DNA of 23,805 nucleotides from an uncultured Collinsella sp. GTDB lineage: Bacteria; Actinomycetota; Coriobacteriia; Coriobacteriales; Coriobacteriaceae. The translations under genes were made by a program, and so were the position numbers. The stretch spans positions 1 to 23,805 of the forward strand of contig CABUWA010000011.1 in the NCBI GenBank assembly GCA_902495085.1, given 5' to 3'. Of this stretch, positions 15,450-22,859 are shown piece by piece. The notes under the pieces were generated by a model, which worked only from the letters and a program-made list of their open reading frames with translations, did no database searches and was not told the origin of the DNA. Within the stretch, counting starts at the first letter, position 1; every line of letters begins with the position of its first letter.

Positions 15450-16592
15450 TTAGGAACGCTGCTGCGGCTTCCAGGAACCCACATTGGCGTCGTACTGGTT
15501 CAGTGCGCTGTTGCCGCCCTGCGCGATGGGCGCCAGGATATCGCTTTGGTGGGAACTCATCGACTCACCATCGGGAATGGCCAGCGAGATGTCCCAGCTC
15601 TGACAGATCACGTCGACACGCTCGTACATCCACTCGGCAAGCTGCTTTAAGTGGGCGATGTCGTCCGCATAGACCGTATCGTCCTGATACTTAAGGTTGT
15701 TAAGCTCATCTTGCGTCTTTTTGATCTGGTCGCGCAGGGCGTAGGCACTCTGCGACAGCTCCTGGCGGGTGGACAGCGGCGTTCGGAGATAGCCGTTGTT
15801 AAAGGAATCGATGACCTCGCCGATCTGGTCCTCATCACCGTAGGACACGATGGTCTGATACAGACCGTCGAGTCTGGTATAGAGCTGATCATCGGTGAGC
15901 ACGGTTTCTTCCTGGACCACCTCGGCAGAATCGTCCTGCTTGGTATCGTCCTCAGTCGCCTCGCCCTTTTGGCGCGTGGGGAAGGTCGTCTGCGCAGCCT
16001 GGCCAAACTGGTCGTAGAAGGCAGGCATGACACCCATGGGATCGGCCGTCACGAACCAATAGGCACCGCCGCAAACGACGGCAAGGACCGCGATGACGAT
16101 GAGCGGCTTGGGGATATGACGCTTGTGCTTGTGATAGGCGTCCTCGTCGGGATGCACCTTGCGCTTGGGTTTTTGAGCATCGTCATGCAGGGAAACGGGC
16201 GTGGGAATATCGACCTTGGGGATACCGAAATCCTTATCGAAAGCCGGCAGCACGCAGGTCTCGTTAGGATCGGCGGCGTCCGAAAGAACCGCGGCAGCCG
16301 AGGCGGGCGTATGAGGCACCTCGGTATCGATCTGCTCTTGCGTTAGGCGCGGAAAGCCCGCCGTGCGGCCCGCTGCCAGGTCGGATGCGGCCGCGTCCTC
16401 GGAGAGGATACCCGGAGCAGGGCGTCCGCATTTTGGGCACGTGCGATCATGCGGAGAAAGACGGGCACCGCAGCCCTCACAGAACACGAACTCGGTGTGC
16501 TCGGGACCATCGCCCGGACCCACATAGGCGTTGCAGTAGGGGCAGAACGAGGCGCCGTCCTCGATAGTCTTAAGGCAATGCGGGCAGATCAC
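15450..16592 (-). CDS. Double zinc-ribbon, single-membrane-span protein of unknown function
   Basis: 380 aa from the chosen GTG at 16592, which has AAAGAGG five bases upstream and gives the typical start M/V-ICPHC. An in-frame TTG ten codons upstream (16622) lacks a ribosome site. Two zinc ribbons are visible: C3/C6 with C17/C20 and C38/C41 with C52/C55. A low-complexity linker follows to about 145, then a Lys/His-rich basic stretch, one membrane segment (about 163-182) and a C-terminal domain of about 195 residues with a helical, Gln/Glu-rich section (around QELSQSAYALRDQIKKTQDE) likely to form a coiled coil outside the membrane. Such zinc-ribbon plus membrane proteins are common in this group of bacteria and uncharacterised. 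It stands alone between the ATPase and the cyclophilin. Confidence 0.82.
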   Translation of the reverse strand: MICPHCLKTIEDGASFCPYCNAYVGPGDGPEHTEFVFCEGCGARLSPHDRTCPKCGRPAPGILSEDAAASDLAAGRTAGFPRLTQEQIDTEVPHTPASAAAVLSDAADPNETCVLPAFDKDFGIPKVDIPTPVSLHDDAQKPKRKVHPDEDAYHKHKRHIPKPLIVIAVLAVVCGGAYWFVTADPMGVMPAFYDQFGQAAQTTFPTRQKGEATEDDTKQDDSAEVVQEETVLTDDQLYTRLDGLYQTIVSYGDEDQIGEVIDSFNNGYLRTPLSTRQELSQSAYALRDQIKKTQDELNNLKYQDDTVYADDIAHLKQLAEWMYERVDVICQSWDISLAIPDGESMSSHQSDILAPIAQGGNSALNQYDANVGSWKPQQRS

Positions 16593-16597
16593 GGCAT

Positions 16598-16604
16598 CCT
16601 CTTT
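16598..16604 (-). promoter_or_regulatory. Ribosome binding site deciding the zinc-ribbon protein start
   Basis: AAAGAGG on the minus strand, five bases before GTG 16592. It supports that start over the TTG at 16622. Confidence 0.65.
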
Positions 16605-16637
16605 TCGAAGCAATTCAAACAATCGAGGTTAGAGCAT

Positions 16638-16685
16638 AACATCGCCACGGCCCCACAGGAACAAGGCACCAATTCAACATCGCCA
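16638..16685. repeat. Two 10-base direct repeats before the zinc-ribbon gene
   Basis: AACATCGCCA occurs at 16638-16647 and 16676-16685, 38 bases apart start to start, in the roughly 100-base gap between the ATPase stop and the zinc-ribbon start. They could be paired regulator sites or chance. No good promoter or terminator is visible in this gap. Confidence 0.25.
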
Positions 16686-16695
16686 GGGCGCGTAG

Positions 16696-19419
16696 CTACT
16701 TCTTCTTTTTGCTTGGCATCGAGACTTTGATGCCTTGGGCGGACTTGGTCACACGAGAGCGCTTAGCTCCGGTACTCTTCTTTTTCTTGGGCTGGGCCTG
16801 GGCCACGCCCTCGAGTGCGCGGGCCTCGGCCTCGCGAGCGGTGCGATCTTCGCGGCGCTGCGCCATGTCGGCGGCGACGCGCTTGGCAAAACGTTCGGCC
16901 GTCGAGCCCGTCGAGCTCACCTTGCCGCCACCGTGACCCAGGCGGACGCGCACACCGCGGCCAAAACCAGTTGCGGCATGACGACGACGCGGCTTGAGCG
17001 AATCCATCATCGTGGCGAGCTTAAAGAACACCGAGCAGGTAAAGACCACGATAACAGCCAAGATAACCATCTGGCCCATCGACAGGTTGGCAATAGACAG
17101 CAGCTCCGGGAATCCGATAACGCCCACCAGGATGCCGGCGACTACAAACACAAAGAGCACCACACGTAAGGGCGTGAGAGGCTGCGAGATGCGCCAGATT
17201 AGGCTGACGCTCGCCGCGCACGACGTAAGCAGGCACATCGTAGACAGCGTGAGCTGGCTAAAGCCAAACACGCGCGCCACAAAGATGTCGAGCGCCGCAG
17301 CCAAAATGACCGCAATCGACGCCGGCAGTGCACGCTTGAGTACGTTCGTCAAAAACGCACCCTTCACACGAGCATTGTTGGGCTCCAGGCCCAACACAAA
17401 GCCCGGCGCGCCGATGCAGAAGAAGTTAATGAGCGTCATCTGGATGGGCTCGAAGGGGTACGGCGGCAGCGCGATACACAGCGCCGCCAGGCCCATCGAG
17501 AACAGCGTCTTGGTCAGGAACAGTGAGGCCGAACGCTGCAGGTTGTTGATGGAGCGACGGCCCTCGGCCACCACGGCGGGCATCGAGGCAAAATCGTTGT
17601 CGACGAGTACGATTTCGGCCACGTTACGCGCGGCATCGGAGCCGGCCGCCATGGCCACGGAGCAGTCGGCCTCCTTGAGCGCCAGCACGTCGTTGACGCC
17701 GTCGCCCGTCATGGCCACGGTGTGCTCGCGGCGCTTGAGCGCCTGCACGAGCTCGCGCTTCTGCTGCGGGGTCACACGACCAAAGACATGGTAGCGGTCC
17801 ACTGCGGCATCAAGCTTGGCCGGTGTATCGAGCGTCGTGGCGTCCACATAAGCGTCCGCCCCCGGCACGCCCACCACGCGCGCGATCGACGACACCGTAC
17901 GCGGGTCGTCGCCACTGATCACGTTGAGGGTCACGCCCTGCTCGTTAAAGTAGCCGATGGTCTCGGCCGCCGAGGTACGAATCTCGTCGCGGATGGTCAC
18001 AAAGCCCACGGGCTCGGCCTCGCCCACCATATCCCCATCGGGCGTAAAGCCGTCCACGCGCGCCACCACGAGCACGCGGCAGGTATCGGCAAGCTCGGCG
18101 ACACGGTTCTCGACCTGCGAAAACACACGATCAGAGAGCACAAACTGCGCGGCACCCATCACATAGGAGCCCTGCGCAAAAGAAGCGCCACTCCATTTTT
18201 TAGACGACGAGAACGGAATAACCGACAGCGGCTCAGACACCTCGACCGGGCGATCGGCGTAATAGTTGAGCAGCGCCTGGCAGGTCTCGTTGGCATCGGC
18301 CGAAGTCGCACGCGCGACGTTAGCCAGCGCAAAATCGAGCACTGTGGTATCGACGGGAACAGCCGCCTCCTCCGAGTCCACGCCAAAGCCAACACCCTCA
18401 ACAGGCAGCGGGTAGGTGCCCTCGACCTCCATACGACCCGACGTGATGGTGCCCGTCTTGTCCAGGCACAGCACGTCGACGCGCGCGAGCGTCTCGATGC
18501 AGTAGAGCTGCTGCGCCAGCACCTTGCGGCGGGCCAGGCGCACCGTGGCGATGGCGAGCACCGACGAGGTCAGCAGCACCAGGCCTTGCGGGATCATGCC
18601 CAGCAGGGCGCCCACCGTGGACAGCAGCGCCGACGAAGGCACATGACCAGCCAACAGCTCGGAGAAGCACCACGAAAGCGCGCTATCGCCCGGGGTTCCC
18701 GCGGCATCCCACAGCCCACTTACACTCGAGGCGAACAGAGCCAGGCCAAGCGGAATCATGATGATGCTCGCAAAGCGCACGATGGCGTTAAGCGCGTTCA
18801 TGATCTCGGAATTGACCTTTTTGACGTACTTGGCCTCGTTATTAATTTTGGCCACGTAGTTGTCGGCGCCGACATGGATCACGCGGGCGCGCAGCAGGCC
18901 CGAGTCGATAAAGCTGCCGCTCATGAGCTCGGAACCGGGCTGTTTCTTAATAAGGTCGCTCTCGCCCGTCAGCAGGCTCTCGTTCACGAGCGCCTCGCCC
19001 GAAACCACCACGGCGTCAGCGGGAATCTGGTCGCCGCGCCCCAGGCGGATGATGTCGTCGAGCACGATCTGGTCCAGGTCGAGCTCCACCTCGGCGCCAT
19101 CGCGCACCGCGATGGCCTTCTTGGAGGTCAGCAGCGTGAGCTTATCGACCATCTTCTTGGAACGCATGGACTGAATGACGCCAATAGCGGTATTGAGGAA
19201 CACCACGAACAGGAACGTCAGATTCTTAAACGAACCGGTCAAAATGACCAGGAACGCCAAGATCACGTTGATCAAATTGAACAGCGTGCAGAGGTTCTCG
19301 ATGATGAGCTCTTTGACCGACTTGGTCTTGAGCTCCATGTTGCGGTTGATTTTACCGGCGGCGATACGCTCCTCGACCTCGGCGGTTGAGAGTCCGCGCT
19401 CGATATCCGTTGCTGCCAT
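16696..19419 (-). CDS. P-type cation-transporting ATPase (CtpE/Exp7-like)
   Basis: 907 aa from the chosen ATG at 19419. Motifs: TGES (151-154, actuator), M4 IPQGL (276-280), phosphorylation site D320-KTGT, KWSG in the N-domain (about 408), and TGDGVND (571-577). With about ten membrane helices it fits the CtpE/Exp7 branch; Mycobacterium CtpE is a calcium importer, so calcium is a reasonable but unproven substrate. The M4 motif has Gln where Ca-type pumps have Glu. After the last helix is an unusual cytoplasmic tail of about 100 residues, rich in Arg, Lys and Ala and ending in two polylysine runs. Start choice: ATG 19431 is equally in frame, but only 19419 has a weak GGGA upstream; longer starts run into the tRNA. 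It begins about 30 bases after the tRNA terminator and no separate promoter is evident. Confidence 0.9.
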   Translation of the reverse strand: MAATDIERGLSTAEVEERIAAGKINRNMELKTKSVKELIIENLCTLFNLINVILAFLVILTGSFKNLTFLFVVFLNTAIGVIQSMRSKKMVDKLTLLTSKKAIAVRDGAEVELDLDQIVLDDIIRLGRGDQIPADAVVVSGEALVNESLLTGESDLIKKQPGSELMSGSFIDSGLLRARVIHVGADNYVAKINNEAKYVKKVNSEIMNALNAIVRFASIIMIPLGLALFASSVSGLWDAAGTPGDSALSWCFSELLAGHVPSSALLSTVGALLGMIPQGLVLLTSSVLAIATVRLARRKVLAQQLYCIETLARVDVLCLDKTGTITSGRMEVEGTYPLPVEGVGFGVDSEEAAVPVDTTVLDFALANVARATSADANETCQALLNYYADRPVEVSEPLSVIPFSSSKKWSGASFAQGSYVMGAAQFVLSDRVFSQVENRVAELADTCRVLVVARVDGFTPDGDMVGEAEPVGFVTIRDEIRTSAAETIGYFNEQGVTLNVISGDDPRTVSSIARVVGVPGADAYVDATTLDTPAKLDAAVDRYHVFGRVTPQQKRELVQALKRREHTVAMTGDGVNDVLALKEADCSVAMAAGSDAARNVAEIVLVDNDFASMPAVVAEGRRSINNLQRSASLFLTKTLFSMGLAALCIALPPYPFEPIQMTLINFFCIGAPGFVLGLEPNNARVKGAFLTNVLKRALPASIAVILAAALDIFVARVFGFSQLTLSTMCLLTSCAASVSLIWRISQPLTPLRVVLFVFVVAGILVGVIGFPELLSIANLSMGQMVILAVIVVFTCSVFFKLATMMDSLKPRRRHAATGFGRGVRVRLGHGGGKVSSTGSTAERFAKRVAADMAQRREDRTAREAEARALEGVAQAQPKKKKSTGAKRSRVTKSAQGIKVSMPSKKKK

Positions 19420-19449
19420 ACCACGTCCCATCACGTCGCGTCGGTATAA

Positions 19450-19483
19450 GAAAACCGCCCGGACCATGCGAGGTTCGGACGGT
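19450..19483 (-). terminator. Rho-independent terminator of tRNA-Arg
   Basis: Minus-strand ACCGTCCGAACC pairs with GGTCCGGGCGGT (12 positions, one G-U, one mismatch) around the loop TCGCAT, followed by TTTTC. It lies 11 bases after the tRNA CCA end, and about 20-30 bases before the ATPase start. Confidence 0.85.
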
Positions 19484-19494
19484 CTTACGTTCGA

Positions 19495-19571
19495 TGGTGC
19501 CCCATGTTGGATTCGAACCAACGGCCTTCTGCTCCGGAGGCAGACGCTCTAATCCCCTGAGCTAATAGGGC
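19495..19571 (-). tRNA. tRNA-Arg (anticodon CCG)
   Basis: 77 bases including an encoded CCA. The cloverleaf is complete on the minus strand: acceptor GCCCTAT/ATGGGGC (one G-U pair), D-stem GCTC/GAGC, anticodon stem TCTGC/GCAGA with loop CTCCGGA (anticodon CCG, reads CGG), five-base variable loop, T-stem GTTGG/CCAAC with loop TTCGAAT. It has its own promoter upstream and terminator downstream. Confidence 0.97.
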
Positions 19572-19582
19572 CAACGGTTGGC

Positions 19583-19612
19583 ATTATACCCAAGTGCACC
19601 ACGGGCTATCAA
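19583..19612 (-). promoter_or_regulatory. Promoter of tRNA-Arg
   Basis: Minus strand TTGATA (19607-19612), an 18-base spacer and a perfect TATAAT (19583-19588). The predicted start leaves a leader of only about five bases before the tRNA, as usual for tRNA genes. Confidence 0.8.
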
Positions 19613-19664
19613 AATAAAAGAAAAAGCTTTGCAATTCCGAGGAAGACGCAACGCAACGGCCCAC

Positions 19665-19697
19665 TTTAGAAGGCAAAAGCGAGTCAGATAGTATAAA
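19665..19697 (+). promoter_or_regulatory. Candidate promoter of the aro operon
   Basis: TTTAGA (19665-19670), an 18-base spacer and TAGTAT (19689-19694), or the overlapping TATAAA (19692-19697) without a clear -35. It is divergent from the tRNA promoter and gives a leader of about 70 bases before aroF that includes a terminator-like hairpin. Confidence 0.4.
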
Positions 19698-19717
19698 CTC
19701 TCATGCACCATATATAC

Positions 19718-19742
19718 ACGGCTCGCGATGCGGGCCGTTTTT
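19718..19742 (+). terminator. Terminator-like hairpin in the aroF leader (candidate attenuator)
   Basis: ACGGCTCGC-GAT-GCGGGCCGT forms a nine-base-pair stem (one G-U pair) with a three-base loop, directly followed by a run of five T's (19738-19742). It lies 34 bases before the aroF ATG. All genes to the left are on the other strand, so only transcripts heading into aroF would meet it; it is therefore likely to regulate aroF. No T-box or competing antiterminator is evident. Confidence 0.7.
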
Positions 19743-19775
19743 GCAAAAGTTATCCATCGAGGTGAGAGGCACACC

Positions 19776-20798
19776 ATGATTGCAATTTTAAAGCAGAGCG
19801 CCAGCGACGAGGCCGTCGGCCATATCGTCAGCTGGATTGAGAAAAAGGGCCTGAAGACCGATGTCTCGCGCGGCGAGAATGAGACGATTATCGGCCTGGT
19901 GGGCGATACGACCAAGATCGACCCGTTCCTGCTCGAGTCCATGGATGTCGTCGAGCGCGTGCAGCGCGTCTCCGAGCCGTTCAAGCGCGCCAACCGTAAG
20001 TTCCACCCCGAGGACTCCGTCATCGACTGCGGCCACGGCGTCAAGATCGGCGGCGATCAGTTCCAGGTCATCGCCGGCCCGTGCTCCGTCGAGGGCGAGA
20101 ACCTCGTCCGCATCGCCCGCCGCGTGAAGGCCGCCGGTGCCACGATGCTGCGCGGCGGTGCCTACAAGCCCCGCACCTCCCCCTACGCCTACCAGGGCAT
20201 GGGCCCCGCCGGCCTCGACCTGCTGTGCGAGGCGTCTGCCGAGCTCGACATGCCGATCGTCACCGAGATCATGGACCCACGCGACGTGCAGGTCTTCCTT
20301 GACAAGAAGATCGACGTCATGCAGATCGGCGCCCGCAACGCCCAGAACTTCCCCCTGCTCAAGGAGGTCGGCAAGACCAAGACTCCGGTCCTGCTCAAGC
20401 GCGGTATGTCCGGCACGATCGATGAGCTGCTCATGGCCGCCGAGTACATCATGAGCGAGGGCAACGACAACGTCATCCTGTGCGAGCGCGGCATCCGCAC
20501 CTTCGAGACCCGTACCCGCAATACCTTCGACCTCAACGCCGTGCCGGTGCTGCACCACCTGTCGCACCTGCCCGTCGTCGCCGACCCCAGCCACGCCACC
20601 GGCTACACCCGCTACGTTGAGCCCATGGCGCTCGCCGCGACCGCCTGCGGCGCCAACGGTCTGGAGATCGAGGTCCACGACGAACCGAGCCGCGCCTGGT
20701 CCGACGGCGCCCAGGCCCTCACCCCCGATCAGTTCGACGAAACCATGCGCCGCATCCGAGCCATCCGCGAGGTTGTCTGCCAAGAGACCATGGAGTAG
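19776..20798 (+). CDS. aroF: 3-deoxy-7-phosphoheptulonate (DAHP) synthase
   Basis: 340 aa. Condenses phosphoenolpyruvate and erythrose-4-phosphate, the first shikimate step. Type I-beta (Thermotoga-like) architecture: a ferredoxin-like N-terminal domain (1 to about 70) precedes the TIM barrel. Barrel motifs visible: IAGPCSVE with metal-ligand C103, LRGGAYKPRTSPYAYQG, QIGARNAQNF, LLKRGM, ADPSHATG and the metal-binding EPSRAWSDG. The N-terminal domain in this class mediates feedback inhibition, usually by tyrosine or phenylalanine. The ATG at 19776 has GAGAGG six bases upstream and gives the family start MIAILK; the frame extends 16 codons further, through the leader hairpin, but those residues are not family-like. 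tyrA follows after 3 bases. Confidence 0.96.
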   Translation: MIAILKQSASDEAVGHIVSWIEKKGLKTDVSRGENETIIGLVGDTTKIDPFLLESMDVVERVQRVSEPFKRANRKFHPEDSVIDCGHGVKIGGDQFQVIAGPCSVEGENLVRIARRVKAAGATMLRGGAYKPRTSPYAYQGMGPAGLDLLCEASAELDMPIVTEIMDPRDVQVFLDKKIDVMQIGARNAQNFPLLKEVGKTKTPVLLKRGMSGTIDELLMAAEYIMSEGNDNVILCERGIRTFETRTRNTFDLNAVPVLHHLSHLPVVADPSHATGYTRYVEPMALAATACGANGLEIEVHDEPSRAWSDGAQALTPDQFDETMRRIRAIREVVCQETME

Positions 20799-20801
20799 CC
20801 C

Positions 20802-21716
20802 ATGGGTACGGTGAGAAACGCACGCGTTAACCAGGGCGGCCCCAAATGCGCGGGCATCGTGGGCCTGGGCCTCATCGGCGGCAGCTTTGCCCGCGGCTAT
20901 GCGCAGGCGGGCGTCCGCGTGCTGGCCTGGGACCCCGATGACGATGTCATGACGGCCGCTAGCATGGGCACTGTCGCCGGAGAGCTCAACGACAAGACAC
21001 TCGGCGAGTGCGACATCATCGTCCTGGCTTGCTACCCCGAGGCATGCATCGAGTGGCTCGAGACGCACGCCAAGGCGCTCGCCGACGCCACCGACACCGA
21101 CGCCATCATGGGTCCCGTGGTGATCGACACGGTGGGCGTCAAGGGCATCGTGTGCGAGCGCGCCTTTGAGCTTGCCCGCGAGCACGGCTTTTACTTTGTG
21201 GGCGCGCACCCCATGGCGGGCACGCAGTACTCGGGCTATGCGCACTCCCGCGCCGACCTGTTCCAGGGCGCGCCGCTCGTGCTCGTGCCGCCCGCGGTGG
21301 ACGACGCACTTAAGCTGGAGCTTTTGGGCCAGGTGCGCGAGATGGTGCGCCCCTTGGGCTTTGGCAAGTTCAGCGTGACCAGCGCCGCCGAGCACGACCG
21401 CGTCATCGCCTTCACGAGCCAGCTTGCGCACGTGGTATCCAACGCCTACGTCAAGAGCCCCACTGCCCAGGTCCACCACGGCTTTTCGGCCGGTAGCTAC
21501 CGCGATCTCACCCGTGTGGCGCACCTCAATCCTCAGATGTGGTCCGAGCTTATGATCGACGACGCCGATGCGCTCGCCTTCGAGATTGACCATCTGATCG
21601 AGTCGCTTGGCGCCTACAGCCGTGCGCTCAAGGACCGCGACCAGCGCTATCTGGAGAATCTCCTTGCCGAGGGCGACCGCATTAAGCGCGCGCTCGACGA
21701 CGAGGCCTCCCACTAG
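20802..21716 (+). CDS. tyrA: Prephenate dehydrogenase
   Basis: 304 aa. Oxidatively decarboxylates prephenate to 4-hydroxyphenylpyruvate, the tyrosine branch. The Rossmann motif is GLGLIGGS (21-28), the conserved GAHPMAGTQYSGY carries the catalytic-type His136, and SFSAGSYRDLTR-like residues (GFSAGSYRDLTRVA) mark the helical dimer domain. It is one-domain-pair length: there is no C-terminal ACT domain, unlike the roughly 370-aa Bacillus enzyme, so tyrosine control would have to act elsewhere, for example on AroF. The ATG at 20802 is 3 bases after the aroF stop, with GGAG inside the aroF end, indicating coupling. Use of NAD or NADP cannot be read from the sequence. Confidence 0.95.
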   Translation: MGTVRNARVNQGGPKCAGIVGLGLIGGSFARGYAQAGVRVLAWDPDDDVMTAASMGTVAGELNDKTLGECDIIVLACYPEACIEWLETHAKALADATDTDAIMGPVVIDTVGVKGIVCERAFELAREHGFYFVGAHPMAGTQYSGYAHSRADLFQGAPLVLVPPAVDDALKLELLGQVREMVRPLGFGKFSVTSAAEHDRVIAFTSQLAHVVSNAYVKSPTAQVHHGFSAGSYRDLTRVAHLNPQMWSELMIDDADALAFEIDHLIESLGAYSRALKDRDQRYLENLLAEGDRIKRALDDEASH

Positions 21717-21752
21717 ACCACCTATCACGCCAGGTCGAAAGGACCGAAGCTT

Positions 21753-22859
21753 ATGGCGATTACCATCGATATCGACACCGCACGCCCCTACCAGGTGCAT
21801 GTTGGCACGTTTTTGCTGGAGCAGGCGGGACCGCTTGTGCGCGCCACTGCCGGCGGCACCAAGGCCGTCATCGTGACGGACACCAACGTGGGTCCGCTCT
21901 ACCAGATGCCCGTCAAGCAGAGTCTGGAGGCATCAGGCTACGAGGTGAGCATCTGCACCTTCGAGGCCGGCGAGGCCCATAAGCGCGCCGAGACCTATGT
22001 TGCCATTTTGGAGTTTGTGGCCGAGCACGAGCTTTCGCGCTCCGACGTGATCGTGGCACTCGGCGGCGGCGTTGTGGGCGACGTGGCTGGCTTTGTGGCG
22101 GCCACCTACATGCGTGGCTGCAAGTTTGTGCAGATCCCCACGAGTCTGCTCGCCATGGTTGACTCGTCGGTGGGCGGCAAGACGGCCATCGACCTGGCCG
22201 CCGGCAAAAATCTCGCCGGTGCCTTTTGGCAGCCGAGCGTAGTTATCGCCGACGTGGGATGCCTTGCCACCCTCACGCCCGAGCAGTTCGCCGACGGCTG
22301 CGGCGAGGTCGTCAAGCACGCCGTGATTGCCGATCCGGAGCTTTTCGCCGAACTGGAGAAAACCCCGCTCACGCTAGAACTGCTCAACCAGGACGTGGCC
22401 CGCGTGGCGCTCATCATCGCCCGCAATATCGACATCAAGCGCGCCGTGGTCGTTGCCGACGAGCGCGAGACCAACCAGCGCAAGCTCCTCAACTTTGGAC
22501 ACAGCACCGGACATGCCGTCGAGGCCTGCGAGCACTTTGAGCTGGGACACGGCAACTGCGTGTCAATCGGCATGGGCATCATCACGCGTGCCGCGGCCCT
22601 GCACGGCATTTGCGACGCCGAGCTGCCTGGCCGCATCGAGGAGCTCTGCGCCCGACACGGCCTCAAGACCCGCTGCGAGCTTTCGGCCGACGCCATCTTT
22701 GCCGAGGCGCTGCACGACAAAAAACGCGCCGGTGACACTATCGACCTGGTGATTCCGCACGGCATTGGCCGCTGCAGCATCGACCGCACGCCGCTTTCCA
22801 CCTTCCATGATTTAATTGCCGAGGGCCTCGGCCAGAAGGGAGACGCATCTGCATGCTAG
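21753..22859 (+). CDS. aroB: 3-dehydroquinate synthase
   Basis: 368 aa, standard length. Converts DAHP to 3-dehydroquinate, the second shikimate step, using NAD and a divalent metal. The NAD-binding GGGVVGDVAGF (104-114), PTSLLAMVDSSVGGKT (129-144), and the metal-ligand regions DGCGEVVKH (E185), NFGHSTGHAVE (H250) and HGNCVSIGM (H266) are all present. The ATG at 21753 has AAAGGA about nine bases upstream and lies 36 bases after tyrA. The end overlaps the aroA start by 7 bases. Confidence 0.97.
   Translation: MAITIDIDTARPYQVHVGTFLLEQAGPLVRATAGGTKAVIVTDTNVGPLYQMPVKQSLEASGYEVSICTFEAGEAHKRAETYVAILEFVAEHELSRSDVIVALGGGVVGDVAGFVAATYMRGCKFVQIPTSLLAMVDSSVGGKTAIDLAAGKNLAGAFWQPSVVIADVGCLATLTPEQFADGCGEVVKHAVIADPELFAELEKTPLTLELLNQDVARVALIIARNIDIKRAVVVADERETNQRKLLNFGHSTGHAVEACEHFELGHGNCVSIGMGIITRAAALHGICDAELPGRIEELCARHGLKTRCELSADAIFAEALHDKKRAGDTIDLVIPHGIGRCSIDRTPLSTFHDLIAEGLGQKGDASAC

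Noticed and set aside
16593..16622. Ten-codon extension of the zinc-ribbon protein from a TTG
   Set aside because: There is no ribosome site upstream of that TTG, while GTG 16592 has AAAGAGG at ideal spacing.
17722..19389. 555-residue plus-strand frame opposite the P-type ATPase
   Set aside because: Antisense shadow of a gene with all catalytic motifs; Arg/His/Gln-rich composition typical of such frames.
19420..19521. N-terminal extension of the ATPase reading frame to 19521
   Set aside because: It would translate through the tRNA 3' end and the tRNA terminator; the residues are not family-like.
19495..19571. tRNA-Arg as the attachment site of an integrated element
   Set aside because: No integrase, no repeat of the tRNA 3' end and no accessory genes in the window; both flanks are housekeeping genes.
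19703..19765. 21-codon leader peptide before aroF (MHHIYTARDAGRF...)
   Set aside because: It has no ribosome site, starts at or before the predicted transcript start, and contains scattered Tyr/Phe rather than a run of aromatic codons.
19788..21800. 670-residue open frame on the minus strand opposite aroF and tyrA
   Set aside because: It mirrors two well-supported genes across their junction, has Ala/Gly/Val/His-biased composition and no recognisable domain. High GC at third codon positions on the coding strand creates such stop-free antisense frames.
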